DNA from: Gelatiniphilus marinus
GTDB lineage: Bacteria; Bacteroidota; Bacteroidia; Flavobacteriales; Flavobacteriaceae
Direction: 5' to 3' (one strand)
NCBI RefSeq assembly: GCF_042678305.1
Contig: NZ_JBHUDT010000007.1
Length of the DNA stretch: 64,000 nt
Under the pieces are notes generated by a model, which searched no databases, had not been told where the DNA came from, and saw nothing but the letters and a program-made list of their open reading frames with translations. Numbering within the stretch: the first letter of the stretch is position 1; every line of letters begins with the position of its first letter. Positions 1 through 8,013 of the stretch are shown piece by piece. Position numbers and translations under genes: made by a program.

Positions 1-56
1 TGCAATCGACAGCTCGCTTCATCTGTAAAATGAACTCCAAAACTAAATATATTCAT
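1..56 (-). CDS. IS1595-like transposase, N-terminal fragment (runs off left edge)
   Basis: Reading leftwards from an ATG at 56-54, the open frame gives MNIFSFGVHFTDEASCRL and then leaves the window. This resembles the start of IS1595-family transposases, which begin with a short 'F..F..F.TEESCR' block ahead of a zinc ribbon. Only 18 codons are visible, so the catalytic domain and intactness cannot be judged. It suggests that an insertion sequence lies immediately upstream of the nos genes and may separate them from nosZ. The family call rests on the short N-terminal pattern alone. Confidence 0.5.
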   Translation of the reverse strand, partial: MNIFSFGVHFTDEASCRL

Positions 57-312
57 AGATAACTCTTTTAATATCAATTAAATATACGAAATATATTTGA
101 CTTTAGGGCAGTTTACGGACATGCAAATTAATTTTAATTATATGCCACATTACAAGTTTAAATTGGTACAGAATTAGAGAAATTTTGTTTTAGTGTTTAT
201 TTCTCTACATTAGGCGAGAGTTGATATTTCGCTCTCGCCTTTTTTTTAAAACACTAAAATTTGCTTAAGCAGAAACTTCATTCAAAAACTTCAACAATCA
301 ATATTTAACACC
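57..312. other. intergenic region upstream of the nos genes
   Basis: No gene is visible here. The stretch holds the leader of the leftward transposase and the nested hairpin at 188-259. The 18-bp block at 243-260 (TTTTTAAAACACTAAAAT) recurs at 941-958, directly upstream of nosL. Confidence 0.5.
188..259 (+). terminator. nested hairpin with rho-independent terminator core
   Basis: The inner stem AGGCGAGAG (212-220) pairs with CTCTCGCCT (232-240) around an 11-nt loop and is followed by a T run to 247, a typical intrinsic terminator. An outer 11-bp pair, TTTTAGTGTTT (188-198) with AAACACTAAAA (249-259), encloses it. It would end a rightward transcript entering from the left, or act as a leader structure ahead of the gene at 313. 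Confidence 0.7.
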
Positions 313-933
313 ATGAAAAAGGCTAGCTTTATAATGATTATAGGCTCTTTACTGTTATTAGGGCTTTTTAAATTTCCGTTATGGAACATCATGCTTGGTG
401 CACCACAATATCCAGAGCCATTAGGAATGAATATTTATATTAATGGCATCAAAGGTGTCTCAGAATTCGACCTTCAGAATATTGATGGACTAAACCACTA
501 TATAGGCATGAAAACCATTCCTAAACCAGAAGAAATGTGGGAGTTTTCAGTGTTTCCAAAGGTTATTTTAGGCATGGTTATATTAGGCGTAATAATTGGT
601 TTCTTAGGATATTTTAACAAGTTAAACTATAAGTTTTTTCTAGGCTGGTTTTTACTTATGTCTGTATTGGGTGTTTTAGGCATGTACGATTTTAACAACT
701 GGCTAATCGATTATGGTAGCAATCTAGATCCTAACGCCATTATAAAAGTAACTAATCCAGATGGTACGCCCATGTCTTACAAACCACCGTTGTTTGGTTT
801 TCAAAAACTATTAAATTTTGATGTAACATCGTTACCGCACACAGGAGGCTACCTTATGTTTGTTGGTATGTTTTTAACACTTGCTGCTTTTTGGTTGGGC
901 AGAAAAGCAAGCTTAAAGATAACAACCCATTAA
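313..933 (+). CDS. nos-cluster integral membrane protein
   Basis: This is a 206-residue membrane protein with about four hydrophobic helices: near residues 6-25, 83-101, 107-125 and 178-196. The N-terminal helix is followed by a roughly 60-residue extracytoplasmic stretch containing NHYIGMKTI. It sits directly upstream of nosL with 26 bp between them, so it is probably the first gene of the visible nos operon. Proteins of this type occur beside nosL and nosD in Bacteroidetes nitrous-oxide reductase clusters, but their biochemical role is not established to my knowledge. The His/Met-containing stretch could contact copper; that is inference. Confidence 0.6.
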   Translation: MKKASFIMIIGSLLLLGLFKFPLWNIMLGAPQYPEPLGMNIYINGIKGVSEFDLQNIDGLNHYIGMKTIPKPEEMWEFSVFPKVILGMVILGVIIGFLGYFNKLNYKFFLGWFLLMSVLGVLGMYDFNNWLIDYGSNLDPNAIIKVTNPDGTPMSYKPPLFGFQKLLNFDVTSLPHTGGYLMFVGMFLTLAAFWLGRKASLKITTH

Positions 934-959
934 CACCACATTTTTAAAACACTAAAATC

Positions 960-1478
960 ATGCAAACACTAAACATGAAACACATTAATTATCTTCATAA
1001 AAAAAACTCAACCAAAAAGGGTACACCAAAAGCGCTTGGGTTCTCTTTCCTTTGGAAAGGGCTATGGATAGGTGTTTTCCTTTTCCTTTTCAGTTGTAAT
1101 ATATCGCCAAAAAAAATAAATTACGGAAGCGATGGTTGCCACTTCTGTAAAATGACTATTGTAGATAAGGTCCACGCCGCAGAAATTGTTACCAAAAAAG
1201 GCAAGGTCTATATGTTCGACGCCACAGAATGTATGATTAACTTTATGGACGAATTCGACACTTCACAAATTGAGCTTTACCTATCTAACAATTATACAGA
1301 ACCCGAAGCTTTAATAGATGCCACAAAAGCCACTTTTTTAATTAGCAAAAACATCCCTAGCCCAATGGGTGCTTTTTTATCGGCTTTTAAAAATAAAGCC
1401 GACGCTGAAAAATTTCAAGCCGAAAAAGGCGGCGATTTATATACCTGGACAGAATTACTAGCAAAATTTAAAGACTAG
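960..1478 (+). CDS. nosL: NosL copper chaperone lipoprotein
   Basis: NosL is an outer-face lipoprotein that delivers Cu(I) to the N2O reductase maturation machinery. The 172-residue product has a basic N-terminus, a hydrophobic segment at about 33-45 and a lipobox ending at Cys46. The family metal motif follows as CHFCKM (Cys60, Cys63, Met65). Its N-terminal region before the hydrophobic segment is unusually long, so a start at the ATG at 975 (residue 6) is possible. nosD begins 4 bp after its stop codon, consistent with one transcript. Confidence 0.88.
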   Translation: MQTLNMKHINYLHKKNSTKKGTPKALGFSFLWKGLWIGVFLFLFSCNISPKKINYGSDGCHFCKMTIVDKVHAAEIVTKKGKVYMFDATECMINFMDEFDTSQIELYLSNNYTEPEALIDATKATFLISKNIPSPMGAFLSAFKNKADAEKFQAEKGGDLYTWTELLAKFKD

Positions 1479-1482
1479 TAAC

Positions 1483-2718
1483 ATGAAAAAAATACTGCTT
1501 TTTCTATCCGCCATGTTAGTGGCAAACATAACTAGTGCCCAAACTATAGAGGTTTGCAGCACATGCGAGATTTCAACATTAAAAAATGCTATTGCACAAG
1601 CCAAAGATTTTGATACTATTATTGTTAAAAAAGGCACGTATAAAGAGCATAATGTTTTAGTTGATAAACCGCTAACCATTGTTGGAGAAAACTATCCGGT
1701 AATTGATGGCGAATTAAAAGGCGAAATAATCACAGTAATTGCAGATAATGTTACAATTGATGGGCTTTTCATTATAAATGTTGGCAACAGCTACACCGAA
1801 GATTACGCTGCGGTTCGAGTAAAAAAAAGCAAATATTTTACCATTCAAAATTTAGTTTTAGAAAAACTTTTCTTTGGTATTTATATCGAAAAATCGAGAT
1901 ACGGAAAAATATTCCACAACAAAATAATTGGCGATGCTGTTGAAGAATACAACTCGGGCAATGGCATACAATTATGGTACAGCAAAAATGTAGATATTGA
2001 ACACAATTTTGTGCAACATGTTAGAGATGGCATTTATTTAGAGTTTTCAGATTTTTGTACTATTAAAAACAACGTAAGCGCTTTAAATGTACGTTACGGA
2101 TTGCATTTTATGTTTTCAAATGATGACGTTTATCAAGACAACATATTTGAAAACAATGGCGCCGGAGTGGCCGTTATGTTTTCTAAACGCATAAAAATGT
2201 ACAATAATATTTTTAAAGAAAACTGGGGAACAGCCTCCTACGGCATGCTTTTAAAAGAAATTAACGATGCCGAAATTATTGGCAATACCTTCGAGCAAAA
2301 CACCATTGGCATTAACATTGAGGGCTCAAACCGTATTAACTATAAAAACAACAATTTTAAAAACAACGGTTGGGCCATTAAAGTACGTGGTGCCTGTTAT
2401 ACCAACCATTTTACAGAGAACAATTTTTTGTACAATTCTTTTGATATTGCATACAACAGTAAAGTTAACGACAATGTTTTTGATAGAAACTATTGGAGCA
2501 ACTATACCGGCTACGATCTAGATAAAAACGGCATTGGCGATGTGCCTTACAGACCCGTAAAACTGTTTTCGTACATTGTAAACCGCACACCCGAAACCAT
2601 AATTTTATTGCGAAGCATGTTTATAGACATTATAGATTTTTCTGAAAAAGTATCGCCCGTTTTTACTCCAGATAATTTATTGGACAACAACCCTCAAATA
2701 AAACAACTAACATGGTAA
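1483..2718 (+). CDS. nosD: NosD periplasmic beta-helix maturation protein
   Basis: NosD works with the NosFY ABC transporter in building the copper centres of N2O reductase. The 411-residue protein has a signal peptide (cleavage likely near Ala19), then successive right-handed beta-helix turns rich in N and I, as in the NosD/CASH family. One such stretch reads GNGIQLWYSKNVDIEHN. The mature N-terminus carries CSTC (Cys25, Cys28), a possible metal or disulfide pair. The stop codon overlaps the nosF start by 7 nt, which points to translational coupling. Confidence 0.9.
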   Translation: MKKILLFLSAMLVANITSAQTIEVCSTCEISTLKNAIAQAKDFDTIIVKKGTYKEHNVLVDKPLTIVGENYPVIDGELKGEIITVIADNVTIDGLFIINVGNSYTEDYAAVRVKKSKYFTIQNLVLEKLFFGIYIEKSRYGKIFHNKIIGDAVEEYNSGNGIQLWYSKNVDIEHNFVQHVRDGIYLEFSDFCTIKNNVSALNVRYGLHFMFSNDDVYQDNIFENNGAGVAVMFSKRIKMYNNIFKENWGTASYGMLLKEINDAEIIGNTFEQNTIGINIEGSNRINYKNNNFKNNGWAIKVRGACYTNHFTENNFLYNSFDIAYNSKVNDNVFDRNYWSNYTGYDLDKNGIGDVPYRPVKLFSYIVNRTPETIILLRSMFIDIIDFSEKVSPVFTPDNLLDNNPQIKQLTW

Positions 2719-3419
2719 GTATTGAAAATCTACATAAAAAATTTGGTAAAAACCAAGTGCTAAGCGGTTTGGATTTAACCATAAGTGAAGGCGGCATTTT
2801 TGCAGTGCTCGGGCCAAATGGCTCCGGTAAAACCACATTGATAAAATCTATTTTGGGTATGGTTATCCCCAATAAAGGCCATATTTCTGTGCTTGGAGAA
2901 AACATAAAGCAAAACTCAGATTACAGACATAAAATTAATTATTTGCCGCAAATTGCCAATTTCCCCAGTAATTTAAAAGTAAAAGAATTAATTAAAATGA
3001 TTAAGGATTTACGCAAAAACACCGATGAAGACGAACGCCTTATTAAACTATTCAAATTAGAACCTTTTTTAGATAAAAAATTAGGTAATCTTTCAGGGGG
3101 CACAAAACAAAAAGTAAATCTCGTTTTAACTTTTATGTTTGATAGCCCCTTAATAATACTAGACGAACCCACAACCGGTTTAGACCCTATTTCGTTAATT
3201 CGATTAAAAGATTTGATCCAAGTAGAAAAAGCCAAGGGAAAAACCATTTTGATTACTTCGCACATTATGAGTTTTGTTGAAGAGGTATCAGACGAAATTG
3301 TGTTTTTATTAGAAGGCAAAATTTACTTTAAAGGCACCATTTCAGAACTAAAAAATAAAACCAACCAACCCGATTTCGAACATGCCATAGCATCAATACT
3401 TTCAGAAAACCATGCTTAA
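2712..3419 (+). CDS. nosF: NosF ABC transporter ATP-binding protein
   Basis: NosF is the cytoplasmic ATPase that pairs with NosY. The 235-residue ABC domain shows a Walker A GPNGSGKT at residues 34-41, a signature LSGGTKQK, a Walker B with catalytic Glu in LIILDEPTTGLD, and a switch His in LITSH. The length is normal for the family. The gene overlaps nosD by 7 nt and nosY by 8 nt, so the three genes are tightly coupled. What NosFY transports is still debated; a sulfur species for the CuZ site is often proposed. Confidence 0.92.
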   Translation: MVSIENLHKKFGKNQVLSGLDLTISEGGIFAVLGPNGSGKTTLIKSILGMVIPNKGHISVLGENIKQNSDYRHKINYLPQIANFPSNLKVKELIKMIKDLRKNTDEDERLIKLFKLEPFLDKKLGNLSGGTKQKVNLVLTFMFDSPLIILDEPTTGLDPISLIRLKDLIQVEKAKGKTILITSHIMSFVEEVSDEIVFLLEGKIYFKGTISELKNKTNQPDFEHAIASILSENHA

Positions 3420-4194
3420 AATATTAAAATACAGTTTTTACGACCTCATGCGCAGCCGTTGGAGCTACGTGTATTTTGCATTCTATTTATTATTGGGAAT
3501 TGTGCTCTTGTTTTTAAACAACGACCTCTCAAAAGCAGTTATTACCCTAATGAATGTAATCATTGTTTTAGTACCATTAATAGGCACTATTTTTGGCGTA
3601 ATGTACTACTACAATTCCAAAGAATTTACAGAACTTTTATTGGCGCAACCCTTAAAACGGTCGTCCATATTTTTAGGGCAATATTTAGGTGTTGCGCTAT
3701 CGCTTTCTATGAGCTTGATTTTAGGCCTGGGCATTCCGTTTGTATTTTATGGTTTATTTGAAAGTAGTGCCATTTGGGATTTTTCATTACTGCTGTTTAC
3801 AGGCACGTTTTTAACCTTGATTTTTACCGCTTTGGCCTTTAACATCGCTTTATCAAACGAAAATAAAATAAAAGGTTTTGGCTATGCCATTTTATTATGG
3901 TTGTTTTTGGCGGTAATTTACGACGGGTTGTTTTTAATGACTTTAATTATGTTTGAAGATTATCCGTTAGACAAAGTATCGTTAGTTGGCACTATGTTAA
4001 ACCCCATCGATTTATCGCGAACGCTTATTCTTTTAAAGCTGGATATTTCAGCATTATTGGGTTACACGGGTGCTGTATTTAAACAGTTTTTTGGTACTAA
4101 TTTCGGACTGGTTATATCCTTTATCGTGCTAACCGTTTGGGTAATTTTACCCGTAACGCGAATCGTATTCAAATCAAAAAAGAAAGACTTTTAA
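3412..4194 (+). CDS. nosY: NosY ABC transporter permease
   Basis: This 260-residue protein has six predicted membrane helices and the short cytoplasmic N-terminus typical of ABC-2-type permeases. The first helix lies near residues 19-35 and the last near 232-250. Its start overlaps the end of nosF. Together with NosD and NosF it forms the inner-membrane complex for N2O reductase maturation. A lipoprotein gene follows after 30 bp. Confidence 0.9.
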   Translation: MLKILKYSFYDLMRSRWSYVYFAFYLLLGIVLLFLNNDLSKAVITLMNVIIVLVPLIGTIFGVMYYYNSKEFTELLLAQPLKRSSIFLGQYLGVALSLSMSLILGLGIPFVFYGLFESSAIWDFSLLLFTGTFLTLIFTALAFNIALSNENKIKGFGYAILLWLFLAVIYDGLFLMTLIMFEDYPLDKVSLVGTMLNPIDLSRTLILLKLDISALLGYTGAVFKQFFGTNFGLVISFIVLTVWVILPVTRIVFKSKKKDF

Positions 4195-4224
4195 ACCAAT
4201 AATTGGTATTAAAAAATTATAAAT

Positions 4225-4638
4225 ATGAAAACAATAACACTAATATTCATTTTAATCACTTTATCAAGTTGTAATAACAAAACTAAAACTGAAGCCATAT
4301 CTGTAGTAGATAATTTAGAGTTAAAACTGAACAATAGCGAAAAATGGCTTGCCAATAAAGAGACTCATGTTGGGATGCAACGTATAGATTCTATTTTAAA
4401 AAACAACAGGTCTGCTGATGGAATAACACTTGGTAATGCCCTATCTAAAGAAACCAGCTATATTATAAAAAGCTGTAATATGACAGGCGAAGCACACGAC
4501 CAACTACATGTAGTGCTTGTACCCATTTTAGAAGAAATAACTGAAATAAAAGACCTAGATAACCCTGCCGAATTAAATAAAAAAGTAGCGTATTTACAAC
4601 GCTTAACCGCCACCTATTTTAAGTATTTTAAAATTTAA
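4225..4638 (+). CDS. small lipoprotein, possible metal-binding nos accessory
   Basis: This 137-residue lipoprotein has a short signal peptide with lipobox LSSC (lipidated Cys16). The mature part is predicted to be helical. It contains a concentrated ligand patch, SCNMTGEAHDQLH (Cys84, Met86, His91, His95), suitable for copper or heme. It follows nosY by 30 bp in the same direction, so it probably belongs to the nos operon. I do not recognise a named family with certainty. A copper-handling role is inferred from the residues and the neighbours. Confidence 0.6.
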   Translation: MKTITLIFILITLSSCNNKTKTEAISVVDNLELKLNNSEKWLANKETHVGMQRIDSILKNNRSADGITLGNALSKETSYIIKSCNMTGEAHDQLHVVLVPILEEITEIKDLDNPAELNKKVAYLQRLTATYFKYFKI

Positions 4639-4666
4639 GTTTGTCTAACAAAAGTCATATTATTTA

Positions 4667-4680
4667 GGATAAAATAATCC
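4667..4680. promoter_or_regulatory. candidate Rrf2/NsrR-type operator, site 1
   Basis: GGATAAAATAATCC is an imperfect palindrome ending 12 bp before the ATG at 4693. It matches in length and layout the sites upstream of ric (10112-10125) and of the Rrf2 gene (10712-10725). A repressor bound here would block transcription of the small Cys protein and the copper receptor. Confidence 0.4.
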
Positions 4681-4692
4681 GAAATTAGACCC

Positions 4693-5088
4693 ATGATAAT
4701 AAAGGCGACATATAAACTTACAGCTTTGTTTTTAACGTTTGTGTTGTTGGCAAACAACATTAACAATGTCGTAATTGTAATCGATTTTGTTATTAATCAA
4801 GATTTTATAGCCAAAACGCTTTGCATTCAAAAAGAAGAGCAAAAAGGTTGCAATGGCAAGTGCTACTTAACCCAGCAATTAAAAACCTCTGCCGAGGATA
4901 AAAATGCCCCTATTCAAAAAGAGCAAAGAACAGAATTATCACATTATATATTAACTTCAAACCGATTAAAAACAAATACAGAAAATGTGCTTATTGTCAG
5001 CAATAAAACTATTTTCTTTTTTTCTCAAAATTTTAAACCACTCCTATTTGTTTTCAAAATAAAACAACCTCCAAAACAACTTGCATAA
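4693..5088 (+). CDS. small Cys-motif protein upstream of TonB receptor
   Basis: The 131-residue product starts with a hydrophobic segment (about residues 10-33) that may be a signal or anchor. It then carries CIQKEEQKGCNGKCYL (Cys44, Cys53, Cys57). Small proteins with this CNGKCYL signature are often found next to TonB-dependent metal receptors in Bacteroidetes, and here the receptor follows after 179 bp. Function is unproven; the cysteines could bind copper or act in redox. The candidate operator at 4667-4680 lies just upstream. Confidence 0.6.
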   Translation: MIIKATYKLTALFLTFVLLANNINNVVIVIDFVINQDFIAKTLCIQKEEQKGCNGKCYLTQQLKTSAEDKNAPIQKEQRTELSHYILTSNRLKTNTENVLIVSNKTIFFFSQNFKPLLFVFKIKQPPKQLA

Positions 5089-5214
5089 TATCTTTAATAG
5101 GTTTTTATTTTAACGCAGAACTTAACAGCTCTAAAAGCTTTTAAATATTTTGTTCTGGTAATTTCAAGTTAAAAAAACCTGCATCTATTTTTTTAATTCA
5201 AGACCAATTATACC

Positions 5215-5242
5215 ATGGGTATCTAGTTGGTTGGTAACCCAT
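5215..5242 (+). promoter_or_regulatory. leader inverted repeat before the copper receptor
   Basis: ATGGGT (5215-5220) is complementary to ACCCAT (5237-5242). The left arm is also part of ATACCATGGGTAT. The repeat ends 25 bp before the receptor start codon. It may be an operator or a small RNA hairpin; the evidence is only the symmetry. Confidence 0.25.
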
Positions 5243-5267
5243 ATAGTTATAACCTAAAAAAAGAATT

Positions 5268-7535
5268 ATGTATTTCAATAAAATATGGCATGCCAAGGCT
5301 TTTATTGCCCTAGTATGCGCTGTTTTTACATTAACAGCAACAGCCCAACAAAATATTAATGTAACATTGCTTGATAAAACAAGCAAGCAACCCATAAAAG
5401 ACGCAACGTTTGTTTATGGAGATCAAAAAGGAACTACCAATGCTAATGGCCATTTTAGCTTTATTTACAAAAAAGGAGATTCCATGTATTTTTCGCACCT
5501 TAATTACGGCCAATGGACACTGCTTGATGCCCAAGTAAAAAACCTCATCGGCACAAAAACACTTTACAGAGAGCCTCTAACCGTAGATCTCTATCCTGTA
5601 ACCATTATATCGCTTAGGCCAAAGAAAACGCCGCAAGAAGAGCTAAAGCTTGAATATAGAGACCAGCTGGCACATGATGCCACTTCAATATTAAACCAAA
5701 AACCCGCACTTAACAGCATTAGAAAAGGTGGGAATTACGGTTTCGATCCTGTGTTTAGGGGCTTTAAATACGACCAACTTAATATTGTGCTTAATGGTGC
5801 GCAAAGTGCTACAGCGGCGTGCCCTAACCGCATGGATCCGCCAACAAGCCAAATGGCACCAAATATGCTAAACCGTATTGAGGTGCTTAAAGGCCCACAT
5901 GCCCTAAGATTTGGTACTGGGTTTGGGGCCACCATAAATTTTGTTCCAGAAAAACTGGGGTTTACAGAAGATAAAGATATTTACGGTAGAATCTCTAATG
6001 GTTACGATGGTAACGGCAATATTTTTAGAAGTGAAGGAAAATTGGGCTTCAGCGGTAAAATATACGATATTAATGTATTTGGAGCTTGGTCTCAGGGCAG
6101 CGATTATACTTCTGGAAACGGCACAAGCATAGCCTCTGGTTTTAACAGAGGTAGCTTTGGCACAAATTTGGGTTTTAAAATTTCAGAAAAAGACCAACTT
6201 AATATTTCGGCAGTGTATAACGTGGCTAGAGATGCAGATTTCCCCGCTTTACCCATGGATTTAAGGAATGACGATACTTGGTTGTTTAATGCAAGATACG
6301 ATGCCACATTTAATAAAAAACACCTAAAATATTGGAATACCACAGCTTTCGCCTCTTTTGTAGATCACCTTATGGACAACCTGCTAAAACCCCTTGATCC
6401 GCGAATGCTAAATGCCCAAACCAATGCCACTACTTATAATTTTGGAGGCAGAACAGAAGCTAAATGGGTATATAACAAATCGCATCTTTATACAGGTGCA
6501 GATTTTAGAAAAGAAGGTGCCGAAGGTATTAGGGAACGCGCATTTTTAATGGGGCCAAACGCTGGCAATACTGCTAAAGACAATGCTTGGCAAGACAGCT
6601 ATATTTCTAAAACCAGCCTATTTGCAGAGTATCATTTTAAAATAAAGGAAACCAAGTTTGTGTTGTCTTCAAGATTAGAATTGAACAAGGCAGATATTAA
6701 CGACCCAACAACAGAGTTTCTAGCAGCAAACGGTGACCCTCAAGTTACACAGTTTAACCCAAGCTTTAGTTTTGGTGCCAACAGAAAATTTGGCAGTAAC
6801 CTAAGTTTAGGGCTTTGGGTGGCGCGCGCCCAACGTAGCGGCGGACTTACGGAACGGTACATTAACTACTTTCCGGTTGGGCAAGATCCTTATGAGTTGG
6901 TGGGCAATCCGCAGTTAAAACCAGAAATAAACAATCAATTGGATATTACGTTTACATGGCAGAAAAAAAACACGAGTGTAAATGTTGATGTTTTTGCAGC
7001 TTATTTACAAGATTTTATTTCTTCTTTTATAGATCCCGATGTAAGGCCAAAGTTGCCTATGAGTCCGGGAGTTAGGCGTTTTACCAATATTGAAGACGCC
7101 TTTAAAACAGGTTTTGAAATTAATTGGAGCCAGAAAATATTAACTAACATTGAACATCAAGCAGGAGTAGCCTATACCTATGCACAAGATTTGGATCGTG
7201 GTGAGCCATTGCCCGAAATAGCACCTTTAGATTTTAGGTACACGTTATCTGGCAGCTTTATTAAAAGTAAATTAACGCCTCAGATAATTTTTAGACATGT
7301 TTTAGAGCAATCCCGCATTTCTGTCGAGTATGGCGAAACCCAGACGCCGGCATTTTCGTTGTTGGATGTTAAATGTGCTTATCAGTTTTCAAAATCAGGC
7401 AATTTAACAGCAGGACTCAACAATATTTTTAACCAAAACTATTACGAGCATTTAAGCCGCTCTGTAAGAGGAAATAATATGCCAATTTTTGCTCCTGGGC
7501 GAAACGCTTTTGTTTCGGTTGGTTTTACCATTTAA
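5268..7535 (+). CDS. TonB-dependent copper receptor, OprC/NosA-like
   Basis: This 755-residue outer-membrane receptor has a signal peptide (about 1-26), an N-terminal carboxypeptidase-regulatory-like beta domain (about 28-100), a plug domain (about 120-230) and a 22-strand barrel ending in the aromatic-rich FVSVGFTI. The plug contains ACPNRMDPP, with Cys185 and Met189 forming CxxxM. The barrel has DHLMD, with His367 and Met369 forming HxM. In the Pseudomonas copper importer OprC the copper ligands are a CxxxM pair and an HxM pair about 180 residues apart; here the distance is 182. NosA, a member of the same family, is linked to N2O reductase copper supply, which fits the nos genes upstream. 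The N-terminal domain is a Bacteroidetes addition. Confidence 0.85.
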   Translation: MYFNKIWHAKAFIALVCAVFTLTATAQQNINVTLLDKTSKQPIKDATFVYGDQKGTTNANGHFSFIYKKGDSMYFSHLNYGQWTLLDAQVKNLIGTKTLYREPLTVDLYPVTIISLRPKKTPQEELKLEYRDQLAHDATSILNQKPALNSIRKGGNYGFDPVFRGFKYDQLNIVLNGAQSATAACPNRMDPPTSQMAPNMLNRIEVLKGPHALRFGTGFGATINFVPEKLGFTEDKDIYGRISNGYDGNGNIFRSEGKLGFSGKIYDINVFGAWSQGSDYTSGNGTSIASGFNRGSFGTNLGFKISEKDQLNISAVYNVARDADFPALPMDLRNDDTWLFNARYDATFNKKHLKYWNTTAFASFVDHLMDNLLKPLDPRMLNAQTNATTYNFGGRTEAKWVYNKSHLYTGADFRKEGAEGIRERAFLMGPNAGNTAKDNAWQDSYISKTSLFAEYHFKIKETKFVLSSRLELNKADINDPTTEFLAANGDPQVTQFNPSFSFGANRKFGSNLSLGLWVARAQRSGGLTERYINYFPVGQDPYELVGNPQLKPEINNQLDITFTWQKKNTSVNVDVFAAYLQDFISSFIDPDVRPKLPMSPGVRRFTNIEDAFKTGFEINWSQKILTNIEHQAGVAYTYAQDLDRGEPLPEIAPLDFRYTLSGSFIKSKLTPQIIFRHVLEQSRISVEYGETQTPAFSLLDVKCAYQFSKSGNLTAGLNNIFNQNYYEHLSRSVRGNNMPIFAPGRNAFVSVGFTI

Positions 7536-7545
7536 ATACACATTA

Positions 7546-8013
7546 TCACTTCCAAAACGCATCATCCAGATTGTCTTTAAAATTTTCTGCTTGGTGCGTT
7601 TTTTCTATTTGAAGCATTTGGGCTTCGGTGGCTATTTTTTGAATTTCAGGAAAAAGCACGCGCTCTTCAAACCGGATATGCTGTTCTAGCGTTTCTTCAA
7701 TTTTATTTAAGGTTATAGCATCATCGTTAGTTTCAGCAAATAATCGTTTTATGCGTCTATGGTCTGCCAGTGCTTTTTTTATCAGTTTGTCGTCTTTTTC
7801 CAAAATGGTAAAAACATGTGTTTCTTCAATTTCAAAATGAGGTATTAAATGATTTTTATAAAACCAATCGGCATAAACCCTAATGCGCTTTGGATCAATA
7901 TTTTTTCGAAATCCCATTTGTATTTTCCAACAAAGCAACAACCCAAAATGGTGTTCCCTACTTAACGGTTGTAGTGCTGTGTGCCGTTTTAACGGTTTAA
8001 GTTGCGTGTGCAT
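7546..8013 (-). CDS. hemerythrin HHE domain protein
   Basis: The 155-residue cytoplasmic protein carries the His/Glu pattern of a di-iron hemerythrin bundle: LSREHHFGLLL, HFEIEETHVF, DHRRIKRLF and EQHIRFEERVLFPEIQ. Such proteins bind O2 or NO or take part in nitrosative stress responses. It overlaps the upstream membrane-protein gene by 25 nt, so the two are probably co-transcribed leftwards. It converges on the copper receptor gene with 10 bp between the stops. The substrate is not shown by the sequence. Confidence 0.82.
   Translation of the reverse strand: MHTQLKPLKRHTALQPLSREHHFGLLLCWKIQMGFRKNIDPKRIRVYADWFYKNHLIPHFEIEETHVFTILEKDDKLIKKALADHRRIKRLFAETNDDAITLNKIEETLEQHIRFEERVLFPEIQKIATEAQMLQIEKTHQAENFKDNLDDAFWK

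Noticed and set aside
107..125. GGGCAGTTTACGGACATG considered as the terminal inverted repeat of the left-edge IS
   Set aside because: Its orientation is the reverse of what an IS end facing that transposase should show, and the other end is outside the window.
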